From: Fragum whitleyi | Taxonomy: Eukaryota; Mollusca; Bivalvia; Cardiida; Cardiidae | Direction: 5' to 3' | Length of the DNA: 64,000 nt | NCBI GenBank assembly: GCA_948146395.1 | Contig: OX411543.1 | Span: 56,101,689-56,165,688 of the forward strand | Shown here: one piece after another, positions 49,389-60,712 of the stretch | Layout of the letters: each line of letters begins with the position of its first letter | Numbering within the stretch: position 1 is the first letter of the stretch | The notes under the pieces: generated by a model | Told to the model about the DNA's origin: nothing | The model's input: the letters and a program-made list of their open reading frames with translations, nothing else | The model's database searches: none | Made by a program: the position numbers and the translations under genes

Positions 49389-49671
49389 CTAGTTTTTCTT
49401 ATACTGTTTCCGCCTAACAAAATGCATGATTTTGTTACGTACCCATCCGCCTTACATACATCCGAGGTCTGTTGCAGTTTAAGGAAATGGCCGAGTGATG
49501 TTCCGAATGAGTCTGATCCAAGACTTCATTTTTCTCTGTGTAGAAAGTTACTTGCCCAATGAGAGAAGATAAATACCCCTTCTACAATATGTGTAGCGTT
49601 CAATGTTGCTGAATGTTTGTACTTTATACACATTTGAAATTATTGGAAATGTTACATACTGGCTCATTTTT

Positions 49672-50977
49672 AGCTTGACTATTCGTAGAATAGTGGGGTT
49701 ATTCCGGTCACCCTGATGTCAGCATTGGCGTAATGCTCTGGTTAAGTTTTACTTGCAAGTGTGACAAATCTCTGTTTCCCGACTCTTTAAACCGGAAGTA
49801 GGTTTTCGTTTATTTTACGGCTCTTTTTGCGCATTGTTTAAAAAGACCGTTTTCGTAAGGTTCTGCTTATGGAAATAACATAGAATAATGATGGTAAAAT
49901 TTCATAACTTAGCTTCTTTTCAACATTTGATATCAACTGAATGACTGGATCATTAAAGTTAGCAATAGAAATGCGCCAAAAGCGTCATTCAATTAGGAGA
50001 GGTCACTGTTAAATAACAAAAAACTTTCTTATTTGCACGGAAAGGTATGCTGAATTTTTTACCAAATAAAGGAAAAATATGGGGTTTAAACATATCGGAA
50101 AAACAAGAAAAATTCATTGGGTAATTTCTTCAAAAAATAGATTTTTGTGGCATTTTTACCCTGTAAAATTACAAAAATTAGTGCATATTTAACTTTTGAA
50201 GGCAAATTGTGCAAATGCAATTGATCAAAGGGAAATTTTCTTGGCAACAGCCACTGTGTACATGTATAAGGTCTATCAAAATGTATTTGTTTTATAGCCA
50301 TAAGCTAGTACTTAGTTTATACTAGACCTAAACCGAATATAAACGTTTGACTGAAAAACGACCAATACCACTCAAGGGCAGATAACTCTAGCATGAAAAC
50401 GAGCATGGAAAGCTACCTTCAAATTTTTATATAATGACTAGACAATGTTAATCTACAACATATGTGAACAAGAAAAAAATTCATTGGGTGGAAAAAAATG
50501 ACGCCATGTGTCCATTGCTATCTTAAGCTTTTGCTTGGAAACTTTACACATAATCCTTTGACTATCATATCAGCCTCTAAGCAAAGATTGGTAACTCTGA
50601 TATTGAATAAAGTAAAATTTTAACCCTATTTAGACTTAGAAATTCTTAGATAAGTTTTTACATGCAACTGTTGTTTATCAGTTTATCTCTTTACTTAAGC
50701 TTTTGTATGGAAACTTTGCACATAAACCTTTGACCATCATATCAACCTCTAAACAAAGATTCATTACTCTGATATTGAATTTATTGGAATTTTAACCCTT
50801 TTCTACTTAAGTTATTGCCTGGAAACTCAGCAATTGTTTCTATGACCATCATCCTCTAGACAAAGATTCATTACTTTGACTTTCCTTTAATGGAACTTTC
50901 CCATGTTGATATTGATTTGCTGGTACTATCCAGCACTAGGAATAGTCAAGTTTTGCTGTCCTTCGACAGCTGTTGTT
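49672..50977 (+). mobile_element. Family B element, copy 2, carrying a nested insertion
   Basis: Starts AGCTTGACTATTCGTAGAAT and ends in the hairpin GCTGTCCTTCGACAGC plus TGTTGTT. Its second unit is broken by element T at 49778-50526. Confidence 0.82.
49778..50526. mobile_element. Transposon T, copy 2 (5' end deleted)
   Basis: Closely matches 45386-46138 from CCCGACTCT onward and ends TGTCCATTGCTATCTTAA, but lacks the left inverted repeat and TTAA. A few bases of the host repeat are missing at the left junction, consistent with a deletion. Confidence 0.82.
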
Positions 50978-51446
50978 CTTTTTGTGCATGCTTTAGTTTA
51001 CAGAAAATAAATGTTTTGTATAACTTGTTATAAAGCATGCATAATTTTCCAAGGTAATTGGCATTGCATATGATAATTTTATGCGACAAAATGATGTCAT
51101 AGGATAATTTTTATGATGTCATAGGATAACTATCTATTTTGCTAACTCAAATGTGAGGCTTTTCATGTTAAAATTAACCCTATTAATGTTGCCATTTTGT
51201 ACCTTTTTTGATGGATTTTTAAACTAAGGTTTTACAATAGTAAAAACTGTCTACTCTCAAAGAATAGAATTTATTTGGCCAGCTTATGTACCAATTGTTT
51301 TTAGGCCTCATACTCTTTCTATGGCTACAATATTTTCAAAATCATATTAAGCCGCTTTTTAGTTTTTACTTTAAATAATGTTTTAAAATTGTCTATAATG
51401 ATAATAATCATTAATATATAATAATAATTTATAATCTTTTCCACAG

Positions 51447-51455
51447 CGGAAAGAG
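51447..51455 (+). CDS. Exon 16: 9-nt microexon (RKE)
   Basis: Acceptor CTTTTCCACAG; donor GTAAAA; phase 0. Exons 15+16+17 total 147 nt, exactly seven heptads; L30, I33, V44 and L47 of the joined segment then sit in core positions. Without RKE those residues move to non-core positions. This register argument is the main support, since 9 nt could arise by chance. Confidence 0.65.
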
Positions 51456-52316
51456 GTAAAATTGCTAGAAGTTATATGTTATTTTAAAATGGTCCTTTAT
51501 GAGAAGTTATGAATTATTTTGCAATGGTCCTTTATAAAATAAAGACTGATATATTCTTGCTCAGCTATATAATTAGTAATTTCACCTTACTCAATCTAAC
51601 TCAAGTTCAAGATAAGTTTAGTAGTTTTGTCCTCGAAGGAACATTTCTTCTTACATCGGCTACTTATTGAACTCACAAAATTGAGAATATCACTCGAATT
51701 TTTTTATGGTAAAGAGCAAATACCACTCTAACTAAAAATGAAATAGAAAGGTAAACAAACAGGAAAATTACCTGATTAATCATAGGTCAATATATTTAAT
51801 TAAGTACTGAATTATGTATTTCATGACTTTGAAAATAAATAGATCTTGTTACAAACATAACAATTTCTGTTATAAATCAGAGAAATATTTGTGTTCAATC
51901 CATATTTTTGAGTTTTTATACATCAATCAATAAAACAAAATTTCAGTTTATTAGACAAGTTGATTTTCATTTTAAAATTTTGCTAGTTATTTTGACTTTT
52001 TGTTTGGTTGGACAGTGGTTTACAGGAAAAGTCTCTTGCTTGTGTGCGCTACAATAGTGTATATCACACTGTCTTATTATAAATAAGTGTCCAACTTTAT
52101 ATTTCTTAGAACGTAAGGGATGAATTGTTCTTTTTGAATATCTTAATTGAACATATCCAATGACATACATGGAACTGTGTCTGTATAAAAAAGATCACTG
52201 GAAAAGGGATTGTCTTCTTATATAGTTATTTACCAAATACAATGGCATGGGTTTTATACAATAAAAATATGTCATATGTAAAACCTCAGATTTTGGAAAG
52301 CTATTAATTCTAAATA

Positions 52317-53577
52317 GGCTGAGCACGAAGTGCTCAAGGTGAGCTATTGGGATCATAGAATGTCAGTTGTCCGTCGTCAGTCGTCCGTCGTGCGTCGTGC
52401 GTCGTCCACAATTTCTTTAAACATCTTCTCCTCCTAAACCAGTGGGCCAATCTTGATGAAACTTGGCAGGGATGATTCTTGGGTCAAGCTCTACCAAAAG
52501 TGTTCAAATAAATGAAATCCACCCTTAACTTTCCCTTTACTCTTAACAAAAAGGGTGAAAATATGAAAATCTTTAAAAATCTTCTTTTCTGAAACCAGAA
52601 GGCAGACAGCTTTCATATTTGGCATTTAGCATCATCTAGTGGACCTCTACTAAGTTTGTTCATATCAAGACCCTTGGGTCATATTTGGGCTTTACCCGGG
52701 CGCAACCCTTTTTACATAGAATCAAAGAGTGAAAATCTTTAAAAATCTTCTTCTCTGAAACCAGATGGTAGACAGCTTTAATATTTTGTGTGTAGCATCA
52801 CCTAGTGGGCCTCTACCAAGTTTGTTTATATCAAGACCCTTGGGTCATATTTGGGCTTTGCACGGGTGCATCCCTTTATCTCATAAGAGCACGAAGGGTA
52901 AAAAAATTTAAAATCTTCAAAAATCTTCTTCTATGAAACCAGAAGGCAGACAGCTTTCATATTTGGTATGTAACATCATCTAGTGGACCTCTACCAAGTT
53001 TGTTCATATCAAGACCCTGGGATCATATTTGGGCTTTGCCCGGGCGCAACCCTTTTTACATAGGATGAAAGAGGAAAAATCTTTTAAAATCTTCTTTAAT
53101 CGAAACCAGAGGGCACACTGCTTTCATTTTTGGTATGTAGCATCATCTATTGGGCCCCTACCAAGTTTGTTCCTATCAAGACCCTTGAGTCATATTTGGG
53201 CTCCATGGGGGCGCATCCGTTTCAGCTCATCTGAGCATGATTGGTGAAAATAGGAAAACTTTTAAAAATCTTCTTCTCTGAAACCAGAAGGCAGACTGCT
53301 TTCATATTTAGTATGCATCATCATCCTATGGACCTCTTCCAAGTTTGTTCATATCAAGACCCTGGGGTCACATTTGGGGTCCACCTGGGTGCATCCCTTT
53401 TTACATAGAATCAAAGAGCAAAAAGGCATATCTGTCTTGCTCTTCGCTGAAAACGTTCCATGATATTGTATCTTAGGCAATTATCTTCTTTTTGACATCT
53501 GTCTATCTAATTAATGTGTTGTCCCAGGGGTCAAAGAGACTCAGGTGAGCGATCTAGGACCATCTTGGTCCTCTTGT
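52317..53577 (+). mobile_element. Family A element, long copy
   Basis: Head GAGCACGAAGTGCTC plus AAGGTGAGCTATT, GTCGTCCGTCGTGCGTC tract, then about five units of 150-190 bp with CTTCTCTGAAACCAGA, CATCATCTAGTGGACCTCT and CAAGACCCTTGGGTCATATT. It ends GATCTAGGACCATCTTGGTC plus CTCTTGTT. Confidence 0.87.
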
Positions 53578-53767
53578 TTTAATTTATACATCTGAATACA
53601 AGCTGAAAGATCTGTTATGGTGTGGTATTGATAGTTTGATGTAGCCAGTGAAGTTAGATGTGGATACTAGATAGTAAGCCTAACATTTCATGTGAACATT
53701 TGTAGATTCAGAGCTAAAACATTCAATTTCTTGCTCATGTTCTGACATGATTTCTATTATATTTCAG

Positions 53768-53833
53768 AATGAATTAAGACAAATCAGACAAGATAAATCA
53801 AAAGCAGATGACAAAGTCCAGGAACTTGAAATC
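53768..53833 (+). CDS. Exon 17: coiled coil, 22 codons (residues 646-667)
   Basis: Acceptor TATATTTCAG; donor GTAAGT; phase 0. NELRQIRQDKSKADDKVQEL plus EI. Confidence 0.92.
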
Positions 53834-54794
53834 GTAAGTATGAAAATAAGGATTTTCATAAATTGTTATTAGAAGTTTGCATAAAGGCTCATGGCACTAA
53901 TTAAGGTTGAAATGGAAGTACATAAAGTAAGAGAAATGATAAACAAATAAACATGAGCTATGTTATGGCAAAACTGCTCTGGTTTACAAAGAAACAAAGA
54001 CCTTTATAATTTTAGCCAAGCCAGTGATATTTTGTTTAAACAGTTCACCTAATAAAGTAATTTATCATGTAATTAAGTATGTAATTACCAGTCCTATGTT
54101 CAGGATACGAAAGTGCTTTCCACATACAGTTTTCAAGCAGTCTATCCATGTCCAAAAATGACCGGTTGCTAGTGAATTGAATGAAAGCTTATTCCCTCCA
54201 AAACAATCAGAAAAAGTTCTTAGATTTATGCAAAGAATAATTGTTATTCAAAGAGCCCATCCTTTAGATGGTAAAATATGCAAATGTTATAAAGATATCT
54301 ATGTTTATTCGTCGTGACGACATGTTTATAATCTTATTAAACGGGATTTTTTCAACTCGCTTTAAGGTACCCACTTCCAATCAACCCGCGAGATAGTGTT
54401 TTAAACTGTGTATGTTTTCTATATTATAAGAAAATGTAAAATAAAAATAAGTGTCACATTTCATTTTGATTAATTCATCATGCAAAGCAAGTGTGTCCAT
54501 TATTTCCCAACCACATTTAGTTGTACCTAAGTGTAATGATGGCGGCATATATCTTTGTCCCGAAGATCGCCGTTTATCTCTTTGTCAAATTTTCTGTATG
54601 TCAAACTTTTCTTGTAAGTCCCCCAAAGTTAGACATAAAGATATTTGACTGTACTGAAAAATGATTGCAGGATAATTTGAATAATAAAATCAATGTTATC
54701 TGGTCTCAGCTATGAGAAATTCTCATGACTCATATGGCCCAGAGGTACAGTTAAGCAGGGGTAAATCCAATAGAAAATCTGTATTACACAATGA

Positions 54795-54867
54795 AACCCT
54801 ATGTTGTGGGTACTCATTTGAATCGTCTTGATAAGATGATTCCAATGAGTACCAATAACATAGGATT
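54795..54867. repeat. 73-bp hairpin family P2, copy 4
   Basis: CCTATGTTGTGGGTACTC returns as GAGTACCAATAACATAGG; the asymmetric flank GCCCCCTCTATCTGTAG lies on the right. Confidence 0.88.
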
Positions 54868-55099
54868 TATACCATGATTTTTGAAATACTTTTATCTAAA
54901 ATTCAAAATGCCCCCTCTATCTGTAGTTCTGAAAGCCTGGTCATAATTTTGCATTATAAATTATGCTGCACATATAAATGCTTGGCTACACTGAAATATT
55001 GAAAATGTGCATTTGTCCGAGAATGAGTGGTAAGTCCCAGAGAGAATAGTTTGAATTCACTTTGAAAAATAATTTTTGTTATCTGACCAACATGCAGGG

Positions 55100-55185
55100 C
55101 ACTAGGAGACAACCTTATTAAAACCAATATGAGATTAGTATGTTAAAGGCTGCATGTGAGAAGCTGTCAGCCAGGTCTCTCAATT
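55100..55185 (+). pseudogene. Decayed duplicate of exon 18
   Basis: GGAGACAACC, TATGTTAAA, GC(T/C)..TGTGA and CTGTCAGC occur in the order and spacing of 55682-55755. A 1-nt insertion and a TGA break the frame and no acceptor is kept. It lies about 550 bp upstream in the same orientation, so a tandem duplication is likely. Confidence 0.75.
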
Positions 55186-55372
55186 AAAGATGTTACCATC
55201 ATGTATTGATGTTGAAATTAAACAGACAATTGAGCTTGTCTATATGTGACATTTTCAACAATTTTATGTGTGTTTGATTGTAAGACATCAAGCAGACTAG
55301 GCAGCTACACAGGTCATTACAAATTAATTCCAATTTGGAGTAGCTTCCATAAGTCAAACTTTCTATTTTGAT

Positions 55373-55440
55373 GGCTCAGTGTGAAACAGTTGCAACTGCC
55401 TATGAACATATAGGCAGTTACAACTGTTTCGCACTGAGCC
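55373..55440. repeat. 68-bp hairpin family P1, complete copy
   Basis: GGCTCAGTGTGAAACAGTTG pairs with CAACTGTTTCGCACTGAGCC; like 20441, it is preceded by TTTTGAT or TTTTTGAT and followed by AACGATTT. Confidence 0.93.
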
Positions 55441-55653
55441 AACGATTTAGGGTGTCATAAAGTCTCTAATCAGACTGTGCTGACACACAGGCTGATTAGT
55501 GTCTTAAACAAACCCATATGTAAAATTGTTGGAAATATCAAACACAGGCTCAATTATCGACTGTATCTTTAATAGGTCCTAGACATGATTGGTGTATAGT
55601 TTGATTGTACAATTAATAACACTGTTCACATTTTTTCAATATGTTGATAACAG

Positions 55654-55815
55654 AAACTAGACAAGGCAAATGAAGATGTAAGGGAGACAACCTCACTAAA
55701 ACAGGGAGAGATTGATATGTTAAAAGCCACCTGTGATAGACTGTCAGCAGGGTCAACAAAGAAGGAGGTAGAAATACAGAATCTCAATGATGACCTACAA
55801 AAATCAAATTTACAG
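55654..55815 (+). CDS. Exon 18: coiled coil, 54 codons (residues 668-721)
   Basis: Acceptor TTGATAACAG; donor GTTAGT; phase 0. Begins KLDKANEDVRETTSLKQGE and ends DDLQKSNLQ. One heptad irregularity near GEIDML; a Gly-Ser-Thr dip (SAGST) follows. Confidence 0.9.
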
Positions 55816-56135
55816 GTTAGTAGATGAATTACATTAAAGGTCCACTAAGGTTATCATTAAAACACTGATAAATAGGACAGGTCATTTTGATAGCATATAT
55901 AGGATTCGTATAAGTGTAACCAAATCTTAAGATGCTCGACCATTTTTTAGTTGACTTGTTGAAACGCTGCTTAGATTGGTTCAAAAACATAAAATTCATT
56001 AATAAACAAGCATTAAGAAAAAGCTACTTTTTCAAAAGTTTGCTAACGGTGAAGGGACTTTTAATGGTGGTCACTTGTTAAAATTGGTTGCTTAGTAGTA
56101 TTTATTCCTTGAGCAGGACTGACTGTAGTCTTCTT

Positions 56136-56852
56136 AGCTCACCTGAGCACATTGTGCTCAAGGTGAGCTTTTGTGATCATTTAATGTCAATCAGGTGTCG
56201 TCTGTCATGCGTCATCAGGCGTCAACAATTTAAGTGTTTTCACTCAAGAGGTCACAAATATGAACCAATCTTCATGAAACTTGGTCAGAATGATTGTCAG
56301 GTCACAAGGATGAACCCTATTGAAAATGGGAAGGATCCATGTCATATCACAGGAAAAGGGGCCTTAATGACAATTTTTAGCTCACCTGAGCACATCATGC
56401 TCAAGGTGAGCTTTTGTGATCATTGAATGTCCGTCATCCGTCGTGCGTCGTCCTCCGTCAACAATTTAAGTGTTTACACTCTACAGGCCACAAATATGAT
56501 CCAATCTTCATGAAACGTGGTCAGCATGTTGATCAGGTCTAAAGGATAAATCCCTTTGAAAATGGGAAGGATCCATGCCATATCACGGGAAAAAGGACCT
56601 TAATGATAATGTTCTTGTTTACACTCTAGTCTCTAGAGGCCACAAATATGGTCCAATCTTCATGAAACATGGTCAGTATGTTTGCCAGGTCACATGAAAC
56701 TTGTTAAGAAAAGGCTACAAACTTATGCAAGAATAATGTCTTTCTTTGAAAATTTAATGATCATATTATGATCTTTAAAGCATTTGATTTTGCTAAGGGA
56801 AGAGTCAAAGAGATGAAGGTTAGAGATATAGGACCATCATGGTCCTGTTGTT
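56136..56852 (+). mobile_element. Family A elements, two heads in tandem
   Basis: A head hairpin AGCTCACCTGAGCAC / GTGCTCAAGGTGAGC at 56136 with one unit, then a second head at 56379 with further units, ending GGACCATCATGGTCC plus TGTTGTT. Either tandem insertion or one element inside another. Confidence 0.82.
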
Positions 56853-57145
56853 TGACATGCCAAGCTTAAAAGTTCTTATAAATGTTTGAAGAAAACCATG
56901 GCCTGTGTGTGCCTGTACAGCTGCTAGGTTATGGATAAAAAATTTAAGTTGAAAAAGGGGCATAACCCACACAAAATACATCTTTAATTTTCCCTTTTGA
57001 TAGTGTAGGTTGCTCATTAGATAGTGAAGATGTGTGCCAAGTTTCTAGTGAATGCCCTAAGTAATACCCAAAATGACACAAAATTGTTAAGTTTTTGCTT
57101 GACTATGAGCACAGCAACAGCACCAACACTATGTCATGGAATTTA

Positions 57146-57240
57146 ATGCAGCCCTGTGTTCATGATGACAAAACAGTGCAAACTATTTGAAAATTATACC
57201 CCGCTTTACACATGCACTGACATGCACATGCATTATGAGA
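57146..57240. mobile_element. Palindromic MITE M4, left half only
   Basis: GCCCTGTGTTCATGATGACA and AAATTATACCCCGCTTTACA match the left arm of 41050-41182; the right arm is missing. Confidence 0.65.
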
Positions 57241-57611
57241 GGTTCCATTGCAAAGTAGATACGCAGTAAGTTAGAATAATAATTCTACTTACAGAAAGTT
57301 TCACAAAATAAAAATGTTACCTCTTGTGCTTGAGCTAGTCTGATCGTGCATGCACCTAACAAGGCTAATCCTTATGTGCATGTGAAAGTGTTTGAACTAT
57401 AACAAACAAGCTTATTTTATTGAACTATTTCCAAAGTTTGTTTGAGAATGTCATGGTCATTGGTCAAGGTCCTAGTATGAAATATTTAATGTTTTAGGAG
57501 CATTTGCTTTTTACAAACATGTCTGTTTTTTGGAGTTTAGGCAAAAGTATCTAAGTGCCTGCTTGCCCCTACAAATACTTAACATAGATATGAATATTAT
57601 TATCCTTTCAG

Positions 57612-57691
57612 AATGAAAGATTAAAGGAAGAAGTAAGAAATTACAAGGATGAATGTGAACAGCTACAGGATCAGGTTGAAGATATCAAAAA
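57612..57691 (+). CDS. Exon 19: coiled coil (residues 722-748)
   Basis: Acceptor TATCCTTTCAG; donor GTAAGC; phase 0 in, phase 2 out. NERLKEEVRNYKDECEQLQD then QVEDIK. Confidence 0.92.
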
Positions 57692-58164
57692 GTAAGCTCA
57701 AAATCATCATACAGTTTGAACTTATGTGGATTAAATAGACCTTATGCTACTGAATTGAAATTCTGTTTCAACAAATAACCATTTTAAATTGGCAATTTTA
57801 AGCAGTCTTGCTAAAGGATTTTTCCTCATCTATTAGGTAGAAAGATAGCAGTGTAGGCTATGATCAGGCTGGCTGCATGTCTATGGTGACTGATCTTAGT
57901 CTTTATTCACTGTCAAAGATTTGTGTATCATAGATTTACATGAACAGAAAAACGATGGTTAAAATTGCAACAATAAAACAAATTTTCAACTGTAATATGT
58001 TGCCGTAGGTGTTAATTTGAATATGGCTGGTTTGACTGAAAACTAAAAAATGTTATATGTTCGAATTAGAAATTATTTTCCAGATTTTTTGTTGGATTTC
58101 CTGCTGGCAAAACCCGCCAAAGCCAATGCTACCACATTGTGCATGCTGTCGTCATTATCCTCCG

Positions 58165-58597
58165 CCGTTTTCCGCAAGGGGATATAGTAATGCTCTCCGT
58201 CCATCAATCCGTCATTCCGTCCTTCCGAGGTTCCGTCACTAAACTTGTCCGGAGCATATCTCCTAAAGTATAATAGCTATCAACTTTAAACTTTTTGGGT
58301 GGATAGATCTCATGGAAGAGAAGTGCAGTGCACAAGAACTATAACTCTGGCTTGTATAATTTTGGAGTTATTGCCCTTTGTTATTTTTAAGACTTAGATT
58401 TTGTCCGGAGCATATCTTCTAAAGTATTATAGCTATCAACTTGAAACTTTATGGGTGGATAGATCTTAAATTTTTAAAGACTTAGATTTTGTAGGGGCTT
58501 AATTTCTTAAAGTTGAACCCTTAATCTATTAGGCTTCCGTTTACTATCAAGCTTTCTCGGCGGGGGATGGCCATGTCTGACATGGCTCTTGTTACCT
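58165..58597 (+). mobile_element. Family G element, copy 2
   Basis: GTCCGGAGCATATCTCCTAA (twice), GCACAAGAACTATAACTCT, GGAGTTATTGCCCTTTG, and the end GGCCATGTCTGACATGGC plus TCTTGTT. Confidence 0.75.
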
Positions 58598-59069
58598 TTG
58601 GGTCAGTGATTTTAGAGTCCCCTGCAGTCATGCTCTTTTTAATGGAACTTAGTGCTCCAGAAATAATATATCCTGCCATGAATGGGTTTCTTGTTTTGTC
58701 TCAGCTTCTTAACTTTTTTAATTCTCTAAACCTTTGTAGATACTACTTTCTCTAGCATGTTGAAAGCATAATCTGTAGTTACAAACTTTTGCAATCTCAT
58801 AACAACTGCAACTAAAAAGTGATGTATATTGGTATCATCTTCTCCAGCTGTCTGTCTGTACATTAGTATGTAGGTAATATCTTGTAAACTCATTTCTACA
58901 TTCATAAATTTTGACAGAATATTCCTGTCACCGGGGTTTGTCTATACCTGTAGAGAGAAAAAATTGACCTTTTATCACTCATTTATGGATTTCTGTTTTA
59001 TCTGATTTATCTTTTCTATCAAAGCCTATGCCCATATAATATTTGATGCCCCCAAACATATATTTGTTA

Positions 59070-59295
59070 AGGGGGATAGTGAAAGGACACTTGACGAAAC
59101 TATTGCTGAGATGTAACATGGTTCTTTAACATGCTCAATGTAAAGCGCTGTTACACAAAACTTTGGTTTAATATCTCATCCAAAGACAATTAGTATGTTA
59201 GTGTGCCAGCCTGGGAATAGAGCCCAGAATGGCAAACTTCTATTGTCTTAAAGTCAGGTGCATCTCCTGACTGAGCTAACAGGGCTGATCACTCA
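59070..59295 (-). mobile_element. SINE family Q, copy 2
   Basis: Shares GTTCTTTAAC, ATCTCATCC..AAAGACAATTAGTATG, GTGTGCCAGCC and the degenerate head CTGACTGAGCTAAC with 5352-7239. Confidence 0.78.
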
Positions 59296-59328
59296 CTTTA
59301 ACTTATGCATCTATATGTTATGATTATT

Positions 59329-60584
59329 AGTCCCCTACCGGTGTTCACACCGGAGGGGACTATAGGTTTGCCCTCCGTTTGTCCGTCCGTCCGTCCGTCC
59401 GTCTGTCCGTCCGTCCGTCCGTCTGTCCGCTCAAATCTTGATCCCGCGATAACTTAATAACTAAGCAAGCGTTTTTGATGAAAGTTGGTATATGACTAGA
59501 TGGCAATGTGTAGATTATGCACATCATTTTATTTTTGTTTTTCGACTTAAATTGAGGTTGCTATGGTTACAGAAATAGTGAAAATATGGCCAAAAATGGG
59601 ATCCTGTGATAAGATAATAACTAAGCAAGCTAGTTTGTTGAGACTTGGTATATGACCATATGGCAACGTGTAGATTATGCACATCATTTTATTTTTGTTT
59701 TTAGACTAAAATTGTTGTTGCTATGGTTACGGAAATAGTGAAAATATGGCAAAAAATATTGGATCCTGCGATAAGTTAATAAGTAAGCAAGCTAATTTGA
59801 TGAGACTTGGTATATGACTAGATGGCAATGCGTAGATTATGCACATCATTTTATCTTTGTTCTTTGACAAAAAGCCGCCGTCATAGCGCAGTTGGTAGCG
59901 CGTCGGACTGTCAAACTAGAGGTCACGGGTTCGATCCCCGACGGCGGCACTCATTCTTTCCGACTATTTGTCTCTCACCAATGGGTCGATAATCGTAGAT
60001 CTATGTGAGATAGTAGCTGGAGGCTAGGAAAGGATGCAATGGTAGTACTGGCGTGAGAAATACCAGGAATCCATTGTTAGGTACTCCAGCCGCCGCGATA
60101 TAACTGAAATAATGTTGAAAGCGGCGTAAAACCCCATTCAATCAATCAATCTTTGACAAAAAGTGTGGTTGCTATGGTAACAGAAATAGTGAAAAATGGA
60201 TCCTGCAATAATTTAATAACTAAGCAAGCTAACTTGATGAAACCTGTTTTAAAATGTAAAAAAAAAAATATAAGCCATGTTAGTCAGGGTGGTGATGCAG
60301 CAGTATTAATCACCTCCAGTGAAAGTTCTCATTTCTTACCGACAAGACTGAAGAAAAACATCTTGGATCAGACAAGGTAACTGTTATTGATACTATTTCT
60401 TGCATCTGTCTATTGCTTCCATGAATTGTATAGTGGGCACAGCAGAGACAACAACTCATGTAAGTCTTGTTTAACCCTTTAACAAGACCTGGTTTTGACG
60501 TCCCTGATAGAATTGGCGTGGGAAAACATTGAGACAAACAAAGCCGGTAGGGGACTTATGCCCATGTCCAACATGGCTCTTGTT
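59329..60584 (+). mobile_element. Family F element with a SINE inside
   Basis: Head hairpin CCCCTACCGGTGTTCACACC / GGAGGGG, long GTCC/GTCT microsatellite (59375-59430), units of about 160 bp starting with GATCC(C/T)G, and the end CCATGTCCAACATGG plus CTCTTGTT. The third unit is interrupted at 59874-60150 by a SINE. Confidence 0.88.
59874..60150 (+). mobile_element. SINE family S, complete copy with tRNA head
   Basis: 59874-59949 folds as a tRNA: acceptor GCCGCCG/CGGCGGC, D stem GCGC/GCGC with AGTTGGTA, T arm CGGGTTCGATCCCCG; the anticodon stem is mismatched around GTC, so it is a promoter relic rather than a tRNA gene. Then a 200-bp body and a CAAT tail. TCTTTGACAAAAAG is duplicated at 59861-59874 and 60150-60163, so the exact edges are uncertain by 1-2 bp. 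Confidence 0.92.
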
Positions 60585-60615
60585 AAATATTGTGATGCTA
60601 GCATTCTTGTTGCAG

Positions 60616-60712
60616 GTTGAAAGAGGAGAACCGCAGAATGTTACAGGAGAAGGCCGAGAATGAGCAAGTGATCAAACTGTTGGAGACCCAGAAGGAAGTG
60701 CTCACCAAAAGT
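60616..60712 (+). CDS. Exon 20: coiled coil (residues 748-780)
   Basis: Acceptor TTCTTGTTGCAG; donor GTAAGG; phase 2 in, phase 0 out. KLKEENRRMLQEKAENEQV then KLLETQKEVLTKS. Confidence 0.92.

Noticed and set aside
59874..59949. A working tRNA-Asp-like gene
   Set aside because: The anticodon stem is mismatched and the sequence is the head of a SINE with body, tail and target duplication.
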